Source of the DNA: Acetitomaculum ruminis DSM 5522
Lineage (GTDB): Bacteria; Bacillota; Clostridia; Lachnospirales; Lachnospiraceae
Length of the DNA: 64,000 bases
NCBI RefSeq assembly: GCF_900112085.1
Contig: NZ_FOJY01000007.1
Span: 99,963 to 163,962, forward strand
Direction of reading: 5' to 3'
In this document: positions 43,416 to 52,951 of the stretch, in pieces
Layout of the letters: every line of letters starts with the position of its first letter
Position numbering within the stretch: position 1 is the stretch's first letter
Position numbers and translations under genes: made by a program
The notes under the pieces: model-generated
What the model saw: only the letters and a program-made list of their open reading frames with translations
What the model was told of the DNA's origin: nothing
The model's database searches: none

Positions 43416-44255
43416 ATGGAAGAAAAAAAGGGATATCTAGAGGCTGATTTTAAACTTTTTCATATATGTGACAGGCAAAAAAAAGAATATAATTTTCATT
43501 ATCATGAATTTAAAAAAATAATAGTATTTCTTTCCGGGGAAGTAACATATATTATTGAAGGAAAGGCATATCACCTAAAACCCTGGGATATTTTGCTGGT
43601 GGATGCTTTTAACATTCATAAGCCGGTTATAGATGCAGGAATTACCTATGATAGGCTTATAATATATGTTAATTCTGATTTTTTACAAAGAGAAAGCAGC
43701 AGGGATTGCAACTTAAACGCTTGTTTTGTTAAAGCATTGGAAAAAAGCTACAATCTCATCAGAACAGATGAAAAAATTCAGGAAAAAATGAAAAGAGTCA
43801 TAGAACTTTTAATAGAGGAAAGGGAATCAGCAGCCGGTAATGACGCTTATGGAAAAGATATACTAAAAAAATCCTTGTTTTTAGAATTTCTGGTATATCT
43901 TAACAGGATTTTTGTGGTGGATAATTATGATACAGGTAATTATTCTTATGCCTTTGACTCAAAAATTACAGAAATATTAGACTATATAAATGAAAATCTG
44001 GACCAGGAATTGTCCGTAAAATCCATTTCCGAGAAATTTTTTCTCAGTAAATATTATCTGATGCACAAATTTAAAGATGAAACAGGTTATACACTTCACA
44101 ATTATGTTACTGTCAAAAGATGTAAAAAAGCAGCAGCCTATATTGCCACTGGTATGCCGGTTATGATGGCGGCAAAAAAAGGAGGCTTTAATGACTATAC
44201 CTCCTTTTTGCGTTCATATAAGAAAATATATAAGAAAAATCCCGGTGAAAAATAG
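43416..44255 (+). CDS. AraC-family transcriptional regulator
   Basis: 279-residue regulator. Residues about 15-95 form a cupin sensor domain (NFHYHEFKKIIVFLSGEVTYI and YHLKPWDILLVDAFNIHKP). A helical linker follows, and residues about 180-279 are two helix-turn-helix motifs of the AraC type (QELSVKSISEKFFLSKYYLM and the second with GGFNDYTSFLRSYKKIYKK). The ligand is unknown, though the cupin HxH pattern is typical of sugar-responsive members. It is divergent from dapF and convergent with the DUF5050 gene; target genes are not evident. GGGAGAT precedes the ATG. Confidence 0.9.
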   Translation: MEEKKGYLEADFKLFHICDRQKKEYNFHYHEFKKIIVFLSGEVTYIIEGKAYHLKPWDILLVDAFNIHKPVIDAGITYDRLIIYVNSDFLQRESSRDCNLNACFVKALEKSYNLIRTDEKIQEKMKRVIELLIEERESAAGNDAYGKDILKKSLFLEFLVYLNRIFVVDNYDTGNYSYAFDSKITEILDYINENLDQELSVKSISEKFFLSKYYLMHKFKDETGYTLHNYVTVKRCKKAAAYIATGMPVMMAAKKGGFNDYTSFLRSYKKIYKKNPGEK

Positions 44256-44257
44256 CC

Positions 44258-45316
44258 TTATTCCGGTCCCCCCGGTGAAAATACAGATACTTCCTGGGGT
44301 CTTTTCACCGAAGCATGATAAATCGTACCAATAGAACTTCTTTTGCTGAAATCACTGAAATAAATGTATTGGCTTGTGACATTTATATGTTGATAATAGC
44401 CTTTTGCTATTTCTATTTCATTTTTACCATCCAGGTCACATCTGCATAACACCTCTGGATCATTTTTTTGATAATAAATATAATTGTTAGTGAGATTGAA
44501 ATTTTCAATTCTGTCTGTAACTATTTTTGTAACTTTGTTAGTGGTTAAATCAAGCTTTGAAATACCGTATCCGTTATCACAATCCATGTAGTAGATTTCA
44601 GTACCATTATTGCTGCTGCAATAATATACATCACCGTCAAATATTTCTTTTATGCTGTTTTGAGTGGTGTCCCACAAAAGCATTTTTTGATAGGTACCTT
44701 CTGTATTTGTATATAAAATATGCTTAAATGCTCCGGCTGTGTTAATAGGTTCATTGTTAAGTTTTTCCTGTTCTTCTCCGTCTATTTTTACCTTATAAAG
44801 GTTTGAATAAGTGGATGATTCATAGTGGATATAATAAATATAATTTCCGATAAGTGCCGCCTTCATAGACGGTTCATCATCAAGGACAAGTCTGTTTTTA
44901 CCGTCTTTTATATCAACTCGGGTTAAGTAATTGGCAGCTTTTGGAGATACGCCTAAAAAGCTGTTGGTAGAGTCTTTAGTAGCATTTTCATCGTCAGGAT
45001 TTGATGCCAGACCTATTGTATAAAAAACATAATTTCCATAGGCATTAATACTTGTGGCATAATCATTGGACATTTTTTGGGGTTCACTTTCATCAGGATT
45101 CATACAGTAAAGTCTTCCCTTATCATCAGGATTTGAAAAATAAACTTTTCCTTCGTATTCACAAAAAAGTCCAAGATTGTTCAGATTCCCGGAAGTATTT
45201 CCATTGGCATCATCATCATTAAAAACAGTCAGGGAACTTTGATATGATTGATAACCAATAAGCACAAGTGCAATTACTAATAGAACTGATATAATTATAG
45301 CTAAAGTTTTTTTCAT
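44258..45316 (-). CDS. DUF5050-domain membrane-anchored protein
   Basis: 352-residue protein with one N-terminal hydrophobic segment (about 4-24), a membrane anchor or uncleaved signal. The rest is built of repeated beta units with the motif pattern YEGKVYFSNPDD, YGNYVFYTIG, IGNYIYYIHY, TNNYIYYQKND and SQYIYFSDF; each pairs YIYY with a later KxxLDG. This is the DUF5050 beta-propeller-like family seen in Lachnospiraceae and other Clostridia, related to six-bladed propellers. The outer face probably lies outside the cell. Function is unknown. Its stop is 3 bp from that of the convergent AraC gene. GGAGGTGGAA is the ribosome binding site. Confidence 0.8.
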   Translation of the reverse strand: MKKTLAIIISVLLVIALVLIGYQSYQSSLTVFNDDDANGNTSGNLNNLGLFCEYEGKVYFSNPDDKGRLYCMNPDESEPQKMSNDYATSINAYGNYVFYTIGLASNPDDENATKDSTNSFLGVSPKAANYLTRVDIKDGKNRLVLDDEPSMKAALIGNYIYYIHYESSTYSNLYKVKIDGEEQEKLNNEPINTAGAFKHILYTNTEGTYQKMLLWDTTQNSIKEIFDGDVYYCSSNNGTEIYYMDCDNGYGISKLDLTTNKVTKIVTDRIENFNLTNNYIYYQKNDPEVLCRCDLDGKNEIEIAKGYYQHINVTSQYIYFSDFSKRSSIGTIYHASVKRPQEVSVFSPGGPE

Positions 45317-45423
45317 GAAATTCCACCTCCAAAGAAGATAAGGATAATTGCTAAAAATATCCCTCTTTAATATATCGAAAAATTTTTTATATTATTTTAA
45401 CACTTTTTTATGAATATAGTTTC

Positions 45424-45452
45424 TTGTAGTGTAAAAAGAAATCGTATATACT
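45424..45452 (+). promoter_or_regulatory. Probable pheA operon promoter
   Basis: TTGTAG (45424-45429), 17-bp spacer, TATACT (45447-45452), 30 bp before the pheA start. The -35 is weak. No leader peptide or T-box was seen, as the leader is too short. Confidence 0.5.
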
Positions 45453-45481
45453 GATGAGAAAAAGTGCTAAAGGAGAAGGAT

Positions 45482-46636
45482 ATGAAAGATTTATTGGAAA
45501 TCAGACAGGAAATAGACAAAGTTGACAGTGAGATAGCGAAACTGTATGAAAAAAGAATGGAAATTGCAGGAGAAGTTGCTGAATATAAAATTGCTAATGG
45601 TAAAAAAGTTTTTGACAGGGAAAGGGAAAAGGCAAAACTGGAAAAAATAAAAGCCTATGCCCACAACGACTTTAACCGGAAGGGACTGACAGAACTTTTT
45701 GAGCAGATCATGTCTATGAGCCGTAAATTTCAATACAAAAAAATGAATGAAAACAATCCTTCGGGAAAGCTTTCTTTTTTTCCAATAGATGCTTTAGATA
45801 GTGAAAATATAAAAGTTGTTTACCAGGGGGTAGAAGGTGCTTACAGCCAGATTGCAACCAGAAGTTTATTTGGAAAAAATTCAACAATTTCAAATGTTGC
45901 AACCTTTAGAGATGCCATGGAGGCCATAGAAGAAGGAGTTTGTGATTATGCCGTTTTGCCTATAGAAAATTCTACGGCAGGTATGGTTACTGATATTTAC
46001 GATCTTTTGGTGGAGTTTGAAAATTATATAGTAGGAGAGAAGATTTTAAAAATTGAGCATGCTTTGTTAGGGGTTCCCGGGGCTTGTCTTTCAGATATAA
46101 AAAGAGTATATTCACATCCTCAGGGGCTTATGCAATGTCAGAAGTTTTTATCTGAGCATAGACAGATAGAACAAATAAGCATGGCCAATACGGCAATGGC
46201 GGCACAAAAGATTTTAAAAGATAATGATGCAACACAGGCAGCTATTGCCAGCACATATGCAGGAGAATTATACGGACTTGAGGTTTTAAAAGAAAAGATA
46301 AACTTTGAAAGTAATAATTCCACCAGATTTATAGTTGTAACAAATCAAAAGGTATTTTTAAAAGATGCAGATAAAATCAGCATTTGTTTTGAGATAGATA
46401 ATACAAGCGGTTCTCTTTATCATATTCTTTCACATTTTATATACAACGATTTGAATATGATAAAAATCGAGTCAAGACCTTTGGAAGGTCGTCCATGGGA
46501 ATACAAATTTTTTATTGACTTTGAGGGAAATATTAAGGACTCTTCCGTAAGAAATGCTCTTTGCGGTTTAAGAGGAGAGGCTAGAAACATGAAAGTACTT
46601 GGAAATTATAAAAGCCTTGATGAAAAGGAGAATTAA
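45482..46636 (+). CDS. pheA: Chorismate mutase/prephenate dehydratase (P-protein)
   Basis: 384-residue bifunctional enzyme leading from chorismate to phenylpyruvate for phenylalanine synthesis. Residues 1-80 are an AroQ-type chorismate mutase (LLEIRQEIDKVDSEIAKLYEKR, AEYKIANGKKVFDREREKAK). Residues about 105-285 are prephenate dehydratase: YQGVEGAYSQIA, ENSTAGMVTDIYDLL, and NSTRFIVV with the catalytic threonine. Residues about 295-380 are an ACT domain with the ESRPLEGRPWEY motif that binds phenylalanine for feedback inhibition. The start at 45482 has AAGGAGAAGGA upstream; an in-frame GTG at 45464 does not. It is the first of three close genes. Confidence 0.94.
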   Translation: MKDLLEIRQEIDKVDSEIAKLYEKRMEIAGEVAEYKIANGKKVFDREREKAKLEKIKAYAHNDFNRKGLTELFEQIMSMSRKFQYKKMNENNPSGKLSFFPIDALDSENIKVVYQGVEGAYSQIATRSLFGKNSTISNVATFRDAMEAIEEGVCDYAVLPIENSTAGMVTDIYDLLVEFENYIVGEKILKIEHALLGVPGACLSDIKRVYSHPQGLMQCQKFLSEHRQIEQISMANTAMAAQKILKDNDATQAAIASTYAGELYGLEVLKEKINFESNNSTRFIVVTNQKVFLKDADKISICFEIDNTSGSLYHILSHFIYNDLNMIKIESRPLEGRPWEYKFFIDFEGNIKDSSVRNALCGLRGEARNMKVLGNYKSLDEKEN

Positions 46637-46638
46637 CC

Positions 46639-47946
46639 ATGTTGGATAATAAGTTAAATATACAAAGCCTGATATTGTATAAAAACTTAAAATACGGGGA
46701 TATTATTAATAATATTTTAAATATCTCATATCGGGAAATAAATGAAGAAAACAAATGTCTTCTTTACAACTGCTTGGGAAATCTTGTACAAATAGCCTGT
46801 GAGCATGGTTTGAAGGGAAATCTTTGGCATCTTTTAATAACTGCTTCATTAGTTGAAAATGAGAATTCTTTTTCCTTAGAGGCAGAGCACAGAGAATCTG
46901 TAAATGGTAGTATAGTAGTTATTGCAAAATATGATTTTGAGTTACTATACCAGGTTTTTAATACAAAAGTTGAAGAGCTGTTTAGAAAATACGGCATAAA
47001 AAAAGACCTGATAACAGATTTTGAAAATACCAATACAGACAGGATTTCCTATAATGATAAGATAAGCAAAGAAATAAATAAGTTAGCTAAAAAACTTTCC
47101 GATGCAGAAAATTCCCGGGATTTCATGAAGGAAGTAATGGAATTTTACAGAAAATATGGTGTTGGAAGGTTTGGGCTTCATAAGGCTTTTAGAGTTGTTA
47201 ATAAGGATGAGAAAGTGTCCATTGTTGCAATTAATAATGTAAAAAAAGTTGAGCTTAGTGACCTTATTGGTTATGAAAGTGCAAAGAAAAAGCTTATTGA
47301 TAATACTGAAGCTTTTATAAAAGGCAAAAATGCTAATAACTGTCTTTTATTCGGAGCGGCAGGTACTGGAAAATCCTCTAGTATCAAGGCGATTTTGAAT
47401 AAATATTTTGAAGACGGTTTAAGGATAATAGAAATTTATAAATATCAGTTTAAAGACCTTTTAGAGATAATATCTCAAATAAAAAACAGAAATTACAGAT
47501 TTATAATCTACATGGATGATTTAAGTTTTGAAGAATTTGAGACAGAATATAAATATCTCAAGGCTGTTATTGAAGGAGGTCTGGAAAAAAAGCCGGAAAA
47601 TGTTATTATTTATGCTACTTCCAACAGAAGACATCTGATAAGGGAAAAGTTTTCTGATAAGAGTGAAAAAGATGATGACCTGCATTCAAATGATACCATA
47701 GCAGAAAAGTTATCTTTGGCATCAAGATTTGGAGTAAGTATTTATTTCGATAAACCGGATAAAACAGAATTTAATAACATAGTTATAGAACTGGCAAAGA
47801 AAAGTAATATAAAAATTGATGAAAATGAGCTTATATTAAAAGCAAATAAGTGGGAATTATCCCACGGAGGGATGTCAGGAAGATGTGCCAGACAGTTTAT
47901 TGATTATTTGAGTTATGAGTTGGAGATGGATTCAAAAAATGAGTAA
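46639..47946 (+). CDS. DUF815-family AAA ATPase
   Basis: 435-residue protein. The N-terminal half is helical and unassigned. The C-terminal half (about 210-425) is an AAA-type ATPase of the DUF815 family: LSDLIGYESAKKKLIDNTEAF, Walker A FGAAGTGKSS near 235, Walker B-like FIIYMDDLSF near 290, and ATSNRRHLIREKF, where a sensor-1 asparagine lies. FGVSIYFDKPDKTEFNNIV and LSHGGMSGRCARQFIDYL end the domain. The role of DUF815 is not established as far as I know; its AAA fold is related to proteins that remodel or load other proteins. It lies 2 bp after pheA and overlaps the HAD gene by 8 bp, so they are cotranscribed. Confidence 0.85.
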   Translation: MLDNKLNIQSLILYKNLKYGDIINNILNISYREINEENKCLLYNCLGNLVQIACEHGLKGNLWHLLITASLVENENSFSLEAEHRESVNGSIVVIAKYDFELLYQVFNTKVEELFRKYGIKKDLITDFENTNTDRISYNDKISKEINKLAKKLSDAENSRDFMKEVMEFYRKYGVGRFGLHKAFRVVNKDEKVSIVAINNVKKVELSDLIGYESAKKKLIDNTEAFIKGKNANNCLLFGAAGTGKSSSIKAILNKYFEDGLRIIEIYKYQFKDLLEIISQIKNRNYRFIIYMDDLSFEEFETEYKYLKAVIEGGLEKKPENVIIYATSNRRHLIREKFSDKSEKDDDLHSNDTIAEKLSLASRFGVSIYFDKPDKTEFNNIVIELAKKSNIKIDENELILKANKWELSHGGMSGRCARQFIDYLSYELEMDSKNE

Positions 47947-48760
47947 TAAAAAATTGTTATTTTTAGACCTTGACGGAACATTATTAGATGAAGAAAAAAA
48001 GATTCCTTTAGAAAATAAGAAAGCCATAGAAGAAATGGTTGAAAAAGGACATGACATTATTATAAGCACAGGCAGACATCCTGTGTCAGCAATGCCTATA
48101 TTAGAAGAATTAAATATGTTTTCCAGAGGAGGTTATGCTGTATTTTATAATGGTGCAGTTATTTATGACTGTAAAAACAAAGTAAAGATACTTGATATGA
48201 CCATCCCTTTTGATCAGGTCAGAAAGATGTTTGATTATGCCAAAGAAGCAGGTATTCATATTCAAACCTACACAGATGAAAAAATAGTGTGTGAATCGGA
48301 TATGCCGGGCCTTCATTTTTATTCAAAACGCTCAAAAATAGGCTATGAAATCGTTGAAGATGTTACAAAATCCTTGACAAAAGAGCCAAATAAGCTTATT
48401 TTGGTAGACCTTGATAGCAAGGAAAATTTATTGGCTTTTCAAAAAGCCCATGCAGACTATGAAAAAGGAAAATTTAACAGCGTTTTTTCTGAAGATTTCT
48501 ATCTGGAATATTGTCCGTTAAAAGCTACAAAAGGTGAAGCAGTTTTATATCTGGCGGATTATTTGGGAATTCCTTTATCTGATACTTATGCCGTTGGAGA
48601 TGGGGAAAATGACATATCAATGATTGAAAAAGCCGGCACCGGTATTGCTATGCGAAACGCAAAAAGGCCAGTGTGTTTTGCCAGCGATTACATTACTGAA
48701 AATGATAATAATCACTGCGGAGTGGCTGAAGTAATAAGGAAAATGATTTTGTGCAGATAG
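47939..48760 (+). CDS. HAD-superfamily phosphatase, Cof type
   Basis: 273-residue sugar-phosphate-type phosphatase of the Cof/HAD-IIB group. Motif I is LLFLDLDGTLLDEEKK with the nucleophilic aspartate near position 10; motif II ISTGR is near 44; motif III K lies in the KATKGEAVLYLADYLGI region; motif IV is GDGENDISMIEKAG. A cap domain sits between motifs II and III. Such enzymes hydrolyse small phosphorylated metabolites, and members are often promiscuous, so the substrate is unknown. The ATG at 47939 overlaps the end of the DUF815 gene by 8 bp. Confidence 0.9.
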   Translation: MSNKKLLFLDLDGTLLDEEKKIPLENKKAIEEMVEKGHDIIISTGRHPVSAMPILEELNMFSRGGYAVFYNGAVIYDCKNKVKILDMTIPFDQVRKMFDYAKEAGIHIQTYTDEKIVCESDMPGLHFYSKRSKIGYEIVEDVTKSLTKEPNKLILVDLDSKENLLAFQKAHADYEKGKFNSVFSEDFYLEYCPLKATKGEAVLYLADYLGIPLSDTYAVGDGENDISMIEKAGTGIAMRNAKRPVCFASDYITENDNNHCGVAEVIRKMILCR

Positions 48761-48789
48761 TATTGTAGAATTAAAGAAAAATCGTTGTT

Positions 48790-48808
48790 TTTAACAAATT
48801 GTGTTAAA
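48790..48808. promoter_or_regulatory. Palindrome upstream of folC
   Basis: Perfect inverted repeat TTTAACA-AATTG-TGTTAAA. It agrees at 15 of 19 positions with the palindrome in the ferredoxin promoter (12892-12910). It could be an operator for the folate operon or the remnant of a terminator for the HAD gene, as no other terminator follows that gene. Confidence 0.35.
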
Positions 48809-48962
48809 TTCACTAATTTGCTATTGTTTTTTAGACACAAATAAGCTATATTTTAGCAAAGATAGGTATCCCGTATAAGGGGAAGGAAAAAAATCAAATA
48901 TATGCGGTAGATGATCAAATTTATCACGTATTACAATCTATCTAAGGAGAGTAAGGAACACT

Positions 48963-50267
48963 ATGAATTTTGATGAAGCAAATGAGTACCTGCAAAATGC
49001 CTCGTTAAGGGGTCGGGTTTACGGGCTTGAGAGAGTCAAGAGGCTGATGAAGGCACTTTCAAATCCGGAGGATGAGCTAAAGATAGTTCACGTTGCGGGA
49101 ACCAATGGAAAAGGATCTACGGTTGCATTTATTTCTAAAATCTTAGAGAAAGCAGGTTACAAAGTGGGAGTTTATACATCCCCTACTATTGTAACCTACT
49201 GGGAACGAATCCAGATTAATGGAGAGATAATTTCGGAAGATGCGGTCGCATCACTTATCAGTAAGTTGGCAGACATTATTAATAATGAATTTGGTGAAGA
49301 AGACGATAAACCCACAGTTTTTGAAATAGAAACTGCTATGGCATTTTTGTATTTCAAAGAGCAAAATTGTGACATTGTTATAATTGAAACCGGACTTGGC
49401 GGATTAACTGATGCTACCAATTTTATTAATAACACACTTTTAAGTGCAATTTCTTCAATCAGCTTAGATCATATGGATGTTTTAGGAGACAGCATTGCAG
49501 AAATTGCAAAAAATAAGGCCGGAATAATGAAAAAAGGTGCAATGGCGGTTTGTTTGCAGCAAGAGCCTCAGGCTATGAAAGTTTTGAAAGAAAAAGCTGA
49601 TGAACTGGATATTAAGTTAAGAGTTGCTAAAAAATGTAATATATATGATATAAAACATGGTTTTTTAACCCAGCATTTTTCTTACAAAAACAACAAAGAG
49701 ACAATAGAAGATGTTGAAACAGGACTGCTGGGAACATATCAGCTTGAAAATGCCTCATTGGCAATCGAAGCGGCTTTGGCATTAAAAGAAGCCGGATTTG
49801 ACATTACTTTAAGCAATATTAAAGAAGGAATAAAGGATACGCAGTTAGTCGGAAGATTTACAAAACTGTCTGAAAAACCTTTATTTATAGTCGATGGTGC
49901 ACATAATGCAGATGCAGCCGTAAAACTTAAAAAGACTGTTGAGACCTATTTGAAGGGAATGAATATTACCTTTATCATAGGTGTCCTGGCAGATAAGGAG
50001 TACAAAAAAATCATTGATACAATGATGGATATCCCACAAAAGATTTATACTATAACTCCACCAAATCCCAGAGCATTGGATGCTAAAGAACTGGCAGAAG
50101 ATATTTCAAAAGTCAATAAAAATGTGACAGCTTGTGAAAGCATCTATGAAGCGATAAAATTAAGCATGGAAAATACAAAGGAAGATGAAGCAATACTTGC
50201 TTTTGGGTCACTTTATTATCTTGGAGACGTAGTAAGAAGTTTAAAGGAGTACAAGGGGGAAAAATAA
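48963..50267 (+). CDS. folC: Bifunctional folylpolyglutamate/dihydrofolate synthase
   Basis: 434-residue Mur-ligase-type enzyme that adds glutamate to folates and, in many bacteria, to dihydropteroate. The N-terminal ATPase domain has [16 protein letters not shown] (about 43-58), [29 protein letters not shown], and [22 protein letters not shown]-terminal Rossmann-like domain starts near 290 with DGAHNADAA and continues [21 protein letters not shown] precedes the ATG. It begins the folate operon; folE follows 2 bp later. Confidence 0.94.
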   Translation: MNFDEANEYLQNASLRGRVYGLERVKRLMKALSNPEDELKIVHVAGTNGKGSTVAFISKILEKAGYKVGVYTSPTIVTYWERIQINGEIISEDAVASLISKLADIINNEFGEEDDKPTVFEIETAMAFLYFKEQNCDIVIIETGLGGLTDATNFINNTLLSAISSISLDHMDVLGDSIAEIAKNKAGIMKKGAMAVCLQQEPQAMKVLKEKADELDIKLRVAKKCNIYDIKHGFLTQHFSYKNNKETIEDVETGLLGTYQLENASLAIEAALALKEAGFDITLSNIKEGIKDTQLVGRFTKLSEKPLFIVDGAHNADAAVKLKKTVETYLKGMNITFIIGVLADKEYKKIIDTMMDIPQKIYTITPPNPRALDAKELAEDISKVNKNVTACESIYEAIKLSMENTKEDEAILAFGSLYYLGDVVRSLKEYKGEK

Positions 50268-50269
50268 TT

Positions 50270-50824
50270 ATGGTAAACGAAGAAAAAATCAAGCAGGGTG
50301 TAAAGCTTATTTTGGAAGGAATCGGTGAAGACATTAATCGTGAAGGTCTTAGGGAGACTCCAGACAGAATTGCCAGAATGTATGGCGAGATAATGGGCGG
50401 AATGGAAATGGATCCTGCAAAGCCTCTTTCTAAGGTTTTTGAAGCAGAAAACAATGAAATGGTAGTGGAAAAGGATATTACCTTTTATTCTATGTGCGAA
50501 CATCATATGCTTCCGTTTTTTGGAAAAGCCCACATTGCCTACATCCCAAACGGAAAAGTTGTAGGACTTAGTAAACTGGCAAGGACAGTAGATATTTACG
50601 CAAAAAGACTTCAGTTACAGGAACAGATGACAGCACAGATAGCTGACGCCTTAGAAAAATATCTTCAGCCAAAGGGTGTAATGGTAATGGTTGAAGGTGA
50701 GCATCTTTGCATGACTATGAGGGGAATTAAAAAACCGGGAAGTCAGACTGTAAGTACAGTATGCAGAGGTGAATTTGTAAATAATACAGATCTTAAAAAC
50801 CAGTTTTTTATGATGGTAAAGTAA
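50270..50824 (+). CDS. folE: GTP cyclohydrolase I
   Basis: 184-residue enzyme that converts GTP to dihydroneopterin triphosphate, the first step in folate synthesis. The zinc site is in [20 protein letters not shown] (about 71-90), with Cys and His ligands, and [19 protein letters not shown] holds the third ligand and a substrate-binding stretch. The opening [22 protein letters not shown] is a family signature. The start codon is 2 bp after folC, with a GGGGGAAA ribosome binding site inside it. The HD gene starts on the base after its stop. Confidence 0.96.
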   Translation: MVNEEKIKQGVKLILEGIGEDINREGLRETPDRIARMYGEIMGGMEMDPAKPLSKVFEAENNEMVVEKDITFYSMCEHHMLPFFGKAHIAYIPNGKVVGLSKLARTVDIYAKRLQLQEQMTAQIADALEKYLQPKGVMVMVEGEHLCMTMRGIKKPGSQTVSTVCRGEFVNNTDLKNQFFMMVK

Positions 50825-51304
50825 ATGAAAAGATTTAACAGATTGATATCTTCAAAAAAATACAAAGCTACCATGGACATTATTAGTAAAAAAGAAAAAG
50901 ACAGAATTTATTGTTGTCATGGTTATGAACATCTTTTTTCGGTGGCGAGGATATCAAGTTTAATTGTATGTGAAAAAAGATTAAATGTTGATAAAGAGTT
51001 GATTTACGTGACATCTTTTTTGCATGACATAGGAAGAGCTTTTGAGCCTGAACTTCCCCATGATTTGGCTGGGGCTGATTTCGCTAGAGAAATTATGCCT
51101 GAATACGGTTTTTCAAATGAAGAGATAAAACTTGTAACAGATACCATTTTAAATCACAGGGGAAGAGCAGATTTGGAAAAACCTACAAATCTGATGTCAG
51201 TTATAAAACTTGCGGATAAGCTCTCAAGAAACTGTTTTTTATGTGCTGCAAAGGATTCTTGTAAATGGACAAATGAAGAAAAAAATTACGAGGTATTTTA
51301 TTAG
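50825..51304 (+). CDS. HD-domain phosphohydrolase in the folate operon
   Basis: A 159-residue HD-superfamily metal-dependent phosphohydrolase. The HD signature is split as HGYEHLFSVARI (about 36-47), SFLHDIGRAF (about 67-76) and LNHRGRAD (about 116-123), giving the usual H...HD...D metal site. The end carries a CAAKDSCKW segment. It begins directly after the folE stop and ends 1 bp before folP, so it is part of the folate operon by position. The pathway needs a phosphatase or pyrophosphohydrolase to remove triphosphate from dihydroneopterin triphosphate; no Nudix gene is present, and this protein could fill that step. That assignment is inference. Confidence 0.75.
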   Translation: MKRFNRLISSKKYKATMDIISKKEKDRIYCCHGYEHLFSVARISSLIVCEKRLNVDKELIYVTSFLHDIGRAFEPELPHDLAGADFAREIMPEYGFSNEEIKLVTDTILNHRGRADLEKPTNLMSVIKLADKLSRNCFLCAAKDSCKWTNEEKNYEVFY

Positions 51305-51305
51305 T

Positions 51306-52115
51306 ATGTTAATAGGAAATAAAGAATTTGATGTATGGAATAATACATATATTATGGGGATTTTAAATGTTACTCCGGATTCATTTTCAGACGGTGGAGA
51401 TTTTAATAATATTGAAGCAGCTATAAATCATACTGAAAAGATGATAGAAGAAGGTGCAAGCATAATAGATGTGGGAGGAGAATCTACAAGACCAGGATAT
51501 ACACTTATCAGCGACGAAGAAGAGATAAGCAGAGTGGTTCCTGTTATAAAAGCAATAAAAGAAAGATTTGATACGGTGGTTTCAATAGATACATACAAAA
51601 GCGGTGTTGCAAAGGCAGCTATAGAAGCGGGAGCAGACATGGTAAATGATATCTGGGGATTAAAATATGATCCAAAGATGGCAAAAGTGGTTGCAAAAGA
51701 AGATGTTTGTGTATGTATAATGCATAACCGTGATAATACGGATTATGGCGATTTTATGCCAGATGTACTTGCAGATCTTAAAGAAAGTATAGATATAGCA
51801 AAAAAAGCCGGAATTAAAGATGAAAGAATAATCGTTGATCCGGGTGTAGGATTTGGAAAAACCTATGAAAACAATCTTGAAGTAATAAATAAAGTAGAGC
51901 AGTTAAAACAATTTGGATATCCGGTTCTTTTAGCAACCTCCAGAAAATCCGTAATTGCAAAAACCTATGAAACAAAGACTCCAAAAGACAGAGTAGAGGG
52001 AACATTGGTTACTACGGTAATGGGAGTGGAAAAAGGATGCTCATTTGTAAGAGTTCATGATGTATTTGCCAATAACAGAGCAATTATTATGACAAAAGCA
52101 GTTCTTAATTCTTAA
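51306..52115 (+). CDS. folP: Dihydropteroate synthase
   Basis: 269-residue TIM-barrel enzyme joining dihydropterin pyrophosphate and p-aminobenzoate; the sulfonamide target. It has the two PROSITE-like stretches GILNVTPDSFSDGGDF and IIDVGGESTRPGYT, then MVNDIWG, VCIMHNRD, VDPGVGFGKTYENN and LLATSRKSVIAKTY with its phosphate-binding residues, and FVRVHDV near the end. The ATG at 51306 starts 2 bp after the HD gene; a longer open frame from 51210 overlaps that gene and adds non-family residues. Its stop overlaps an ATG of the next frame. Confidence 0.95.
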   Translation: MLIGNKEFDVWNNTYIMGILNVTPDSFSDGGDFNNIEAAINHTEKMIEEGASIIDVGGESTRPGYTLISDEEEISRVVPVIKAIKERFDTVVSIDTYKSGVAKAAIEAGADMVNDIWGLKYDPKMAKVVAKEDVCVCIMHNRDNTDYGDFMPDVLADLKESIDIAKKAGIKDERIIVDPGVGFGKTYENNLEVINKVEQLKQFGYPVLLATSRKSVIAKTYETKTPKDRVEGTLVTTVMGVEKGCSFVRVHDVFANNRAIIMTKAVLNS

Positions 52116-52135
52116 TGCTTATAAGTGGTGAAAAA

Positions 52136-52951
52136 ATGGATTATGTGAATATAAATAATCTGGAAATCTTTGCCAATCATGGCGTTTTTCCGGAAGAAAA
52201 CTTTTTAGGACAGAAGTTTTTAGTATCAGCCAAAATGGGGGTTGATATCAGAAAAGCAGGTCTTAGTGATGATCTTAATAATACTCTTAATTATGGTGAA
52301 ATCTGTCAGTATATTACTGATTTCATGAAAAATAATACTTTTAAGCTTATTGAAACCGTAGTGGAAAGACTGGCTGAAAAGATGTTGTTGAATTTTGAAT
52401 TATTAAAGAGTATAGAACTGACCATAAAAAAACCTTGGGCTCCAATAGGGCTTCCTTTGGAAACTGCATCTATTACCATAAAAAGATCTTGGCATAGAGC
52501 TTTTATAGCTTTAGGTTCTAATATGGGAGATTCCAAGGCATATTTGGATAATGGTTTAAAATCCTTAAACTGTGACAAGATAAAAGTATTAAAAACTTCT
52601 GAATATATGGTGACAAAGGCATATGGTTATACAGATCAGCCGGATTTTTTAAATGCCTGTACCATGGTTGATACCTTACTTACTCCCCATGAACTTCTTG
52701 ACAGACTTCATGAAATCGAAAAAGAAGCTCACAGGGAAAGAATCATAAGATGGGGTCCAAGAACATTGGACTTAGATATTATATTTTATGATAAACTGAT
52801 TTTTGAAGATGATGAACTGGTAATTCCTCATATAGATATGGAAAACAGAGATTTTGTTCTTTTTCCAATGAAGGAAATAGCACCAAATTTCAGACATCCC
52901 ATACTAAACAAAACAATGACTCAGTTATCTGAGCAGTTATCTGACAGATAA
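52136..52951 (+). CDS. folK: Fused dihydroneopterin aldolase / HPPK (FolB-FolK)
   Basis: 271-residue bifunctional enzyme. Residues 1-118 are dihydroneopterin aldolase (FolB): NLEIFANHGVFPEENFLGQ, NYGEICQYITDF, ETVVERLAEKML and KKPWAPIGLPLETASI. Residues about 122-271 are 6-hydroxymethyl-7,8-dihydropterin pyrophosphokinase (FolK): AFIALGSNMGDSKAYLD, YGYTDQPDFLNACTMVDT, RWGPRTLDLDIIFYD, and PHIDMENRDFVLFPM. The fusion gives consecutive steps in one chain. The start at 52136 (MDYVNINNLE) is preferred by alignment over ATG 52115, which overlaps the folP stop and adds seven residues; both are possible. It ends the folate operon and its tail overlaps the convergent aminotransferase gene by 15 bp. 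Confidence 0.92.
   Translation: MDYVNINNLEIFANHGVFPEENFLGQKFLVSAKMGVDIRKAGLSDDLNNTLNYGEICQYITDFMKNNTFKLIETVVERLAEKMLLNFELLKSIELTIKKPWAPIGLPLETASITIKRSWHRAFIALGSNMGDSKAYLDNGLKSLNCDKIKVLKTSEYMVTKAYGYTDQPDFLNACTMVDTLLTPHELLDRLHEIEKEAHRERIIRWGPRTLDLDIIFYDKLIFEDDELVIPHIDMENRDFVLFPMKEIAPNFRHPILNKTMTQLSEQLSDR

Noticed and set aside
48809-48962. Possible tetrahydrofolate riboswitch before folC
   Set aside because: Only a GGAGAG stretch serving as the ribosome binding site was found; the remaining consensus is missing.
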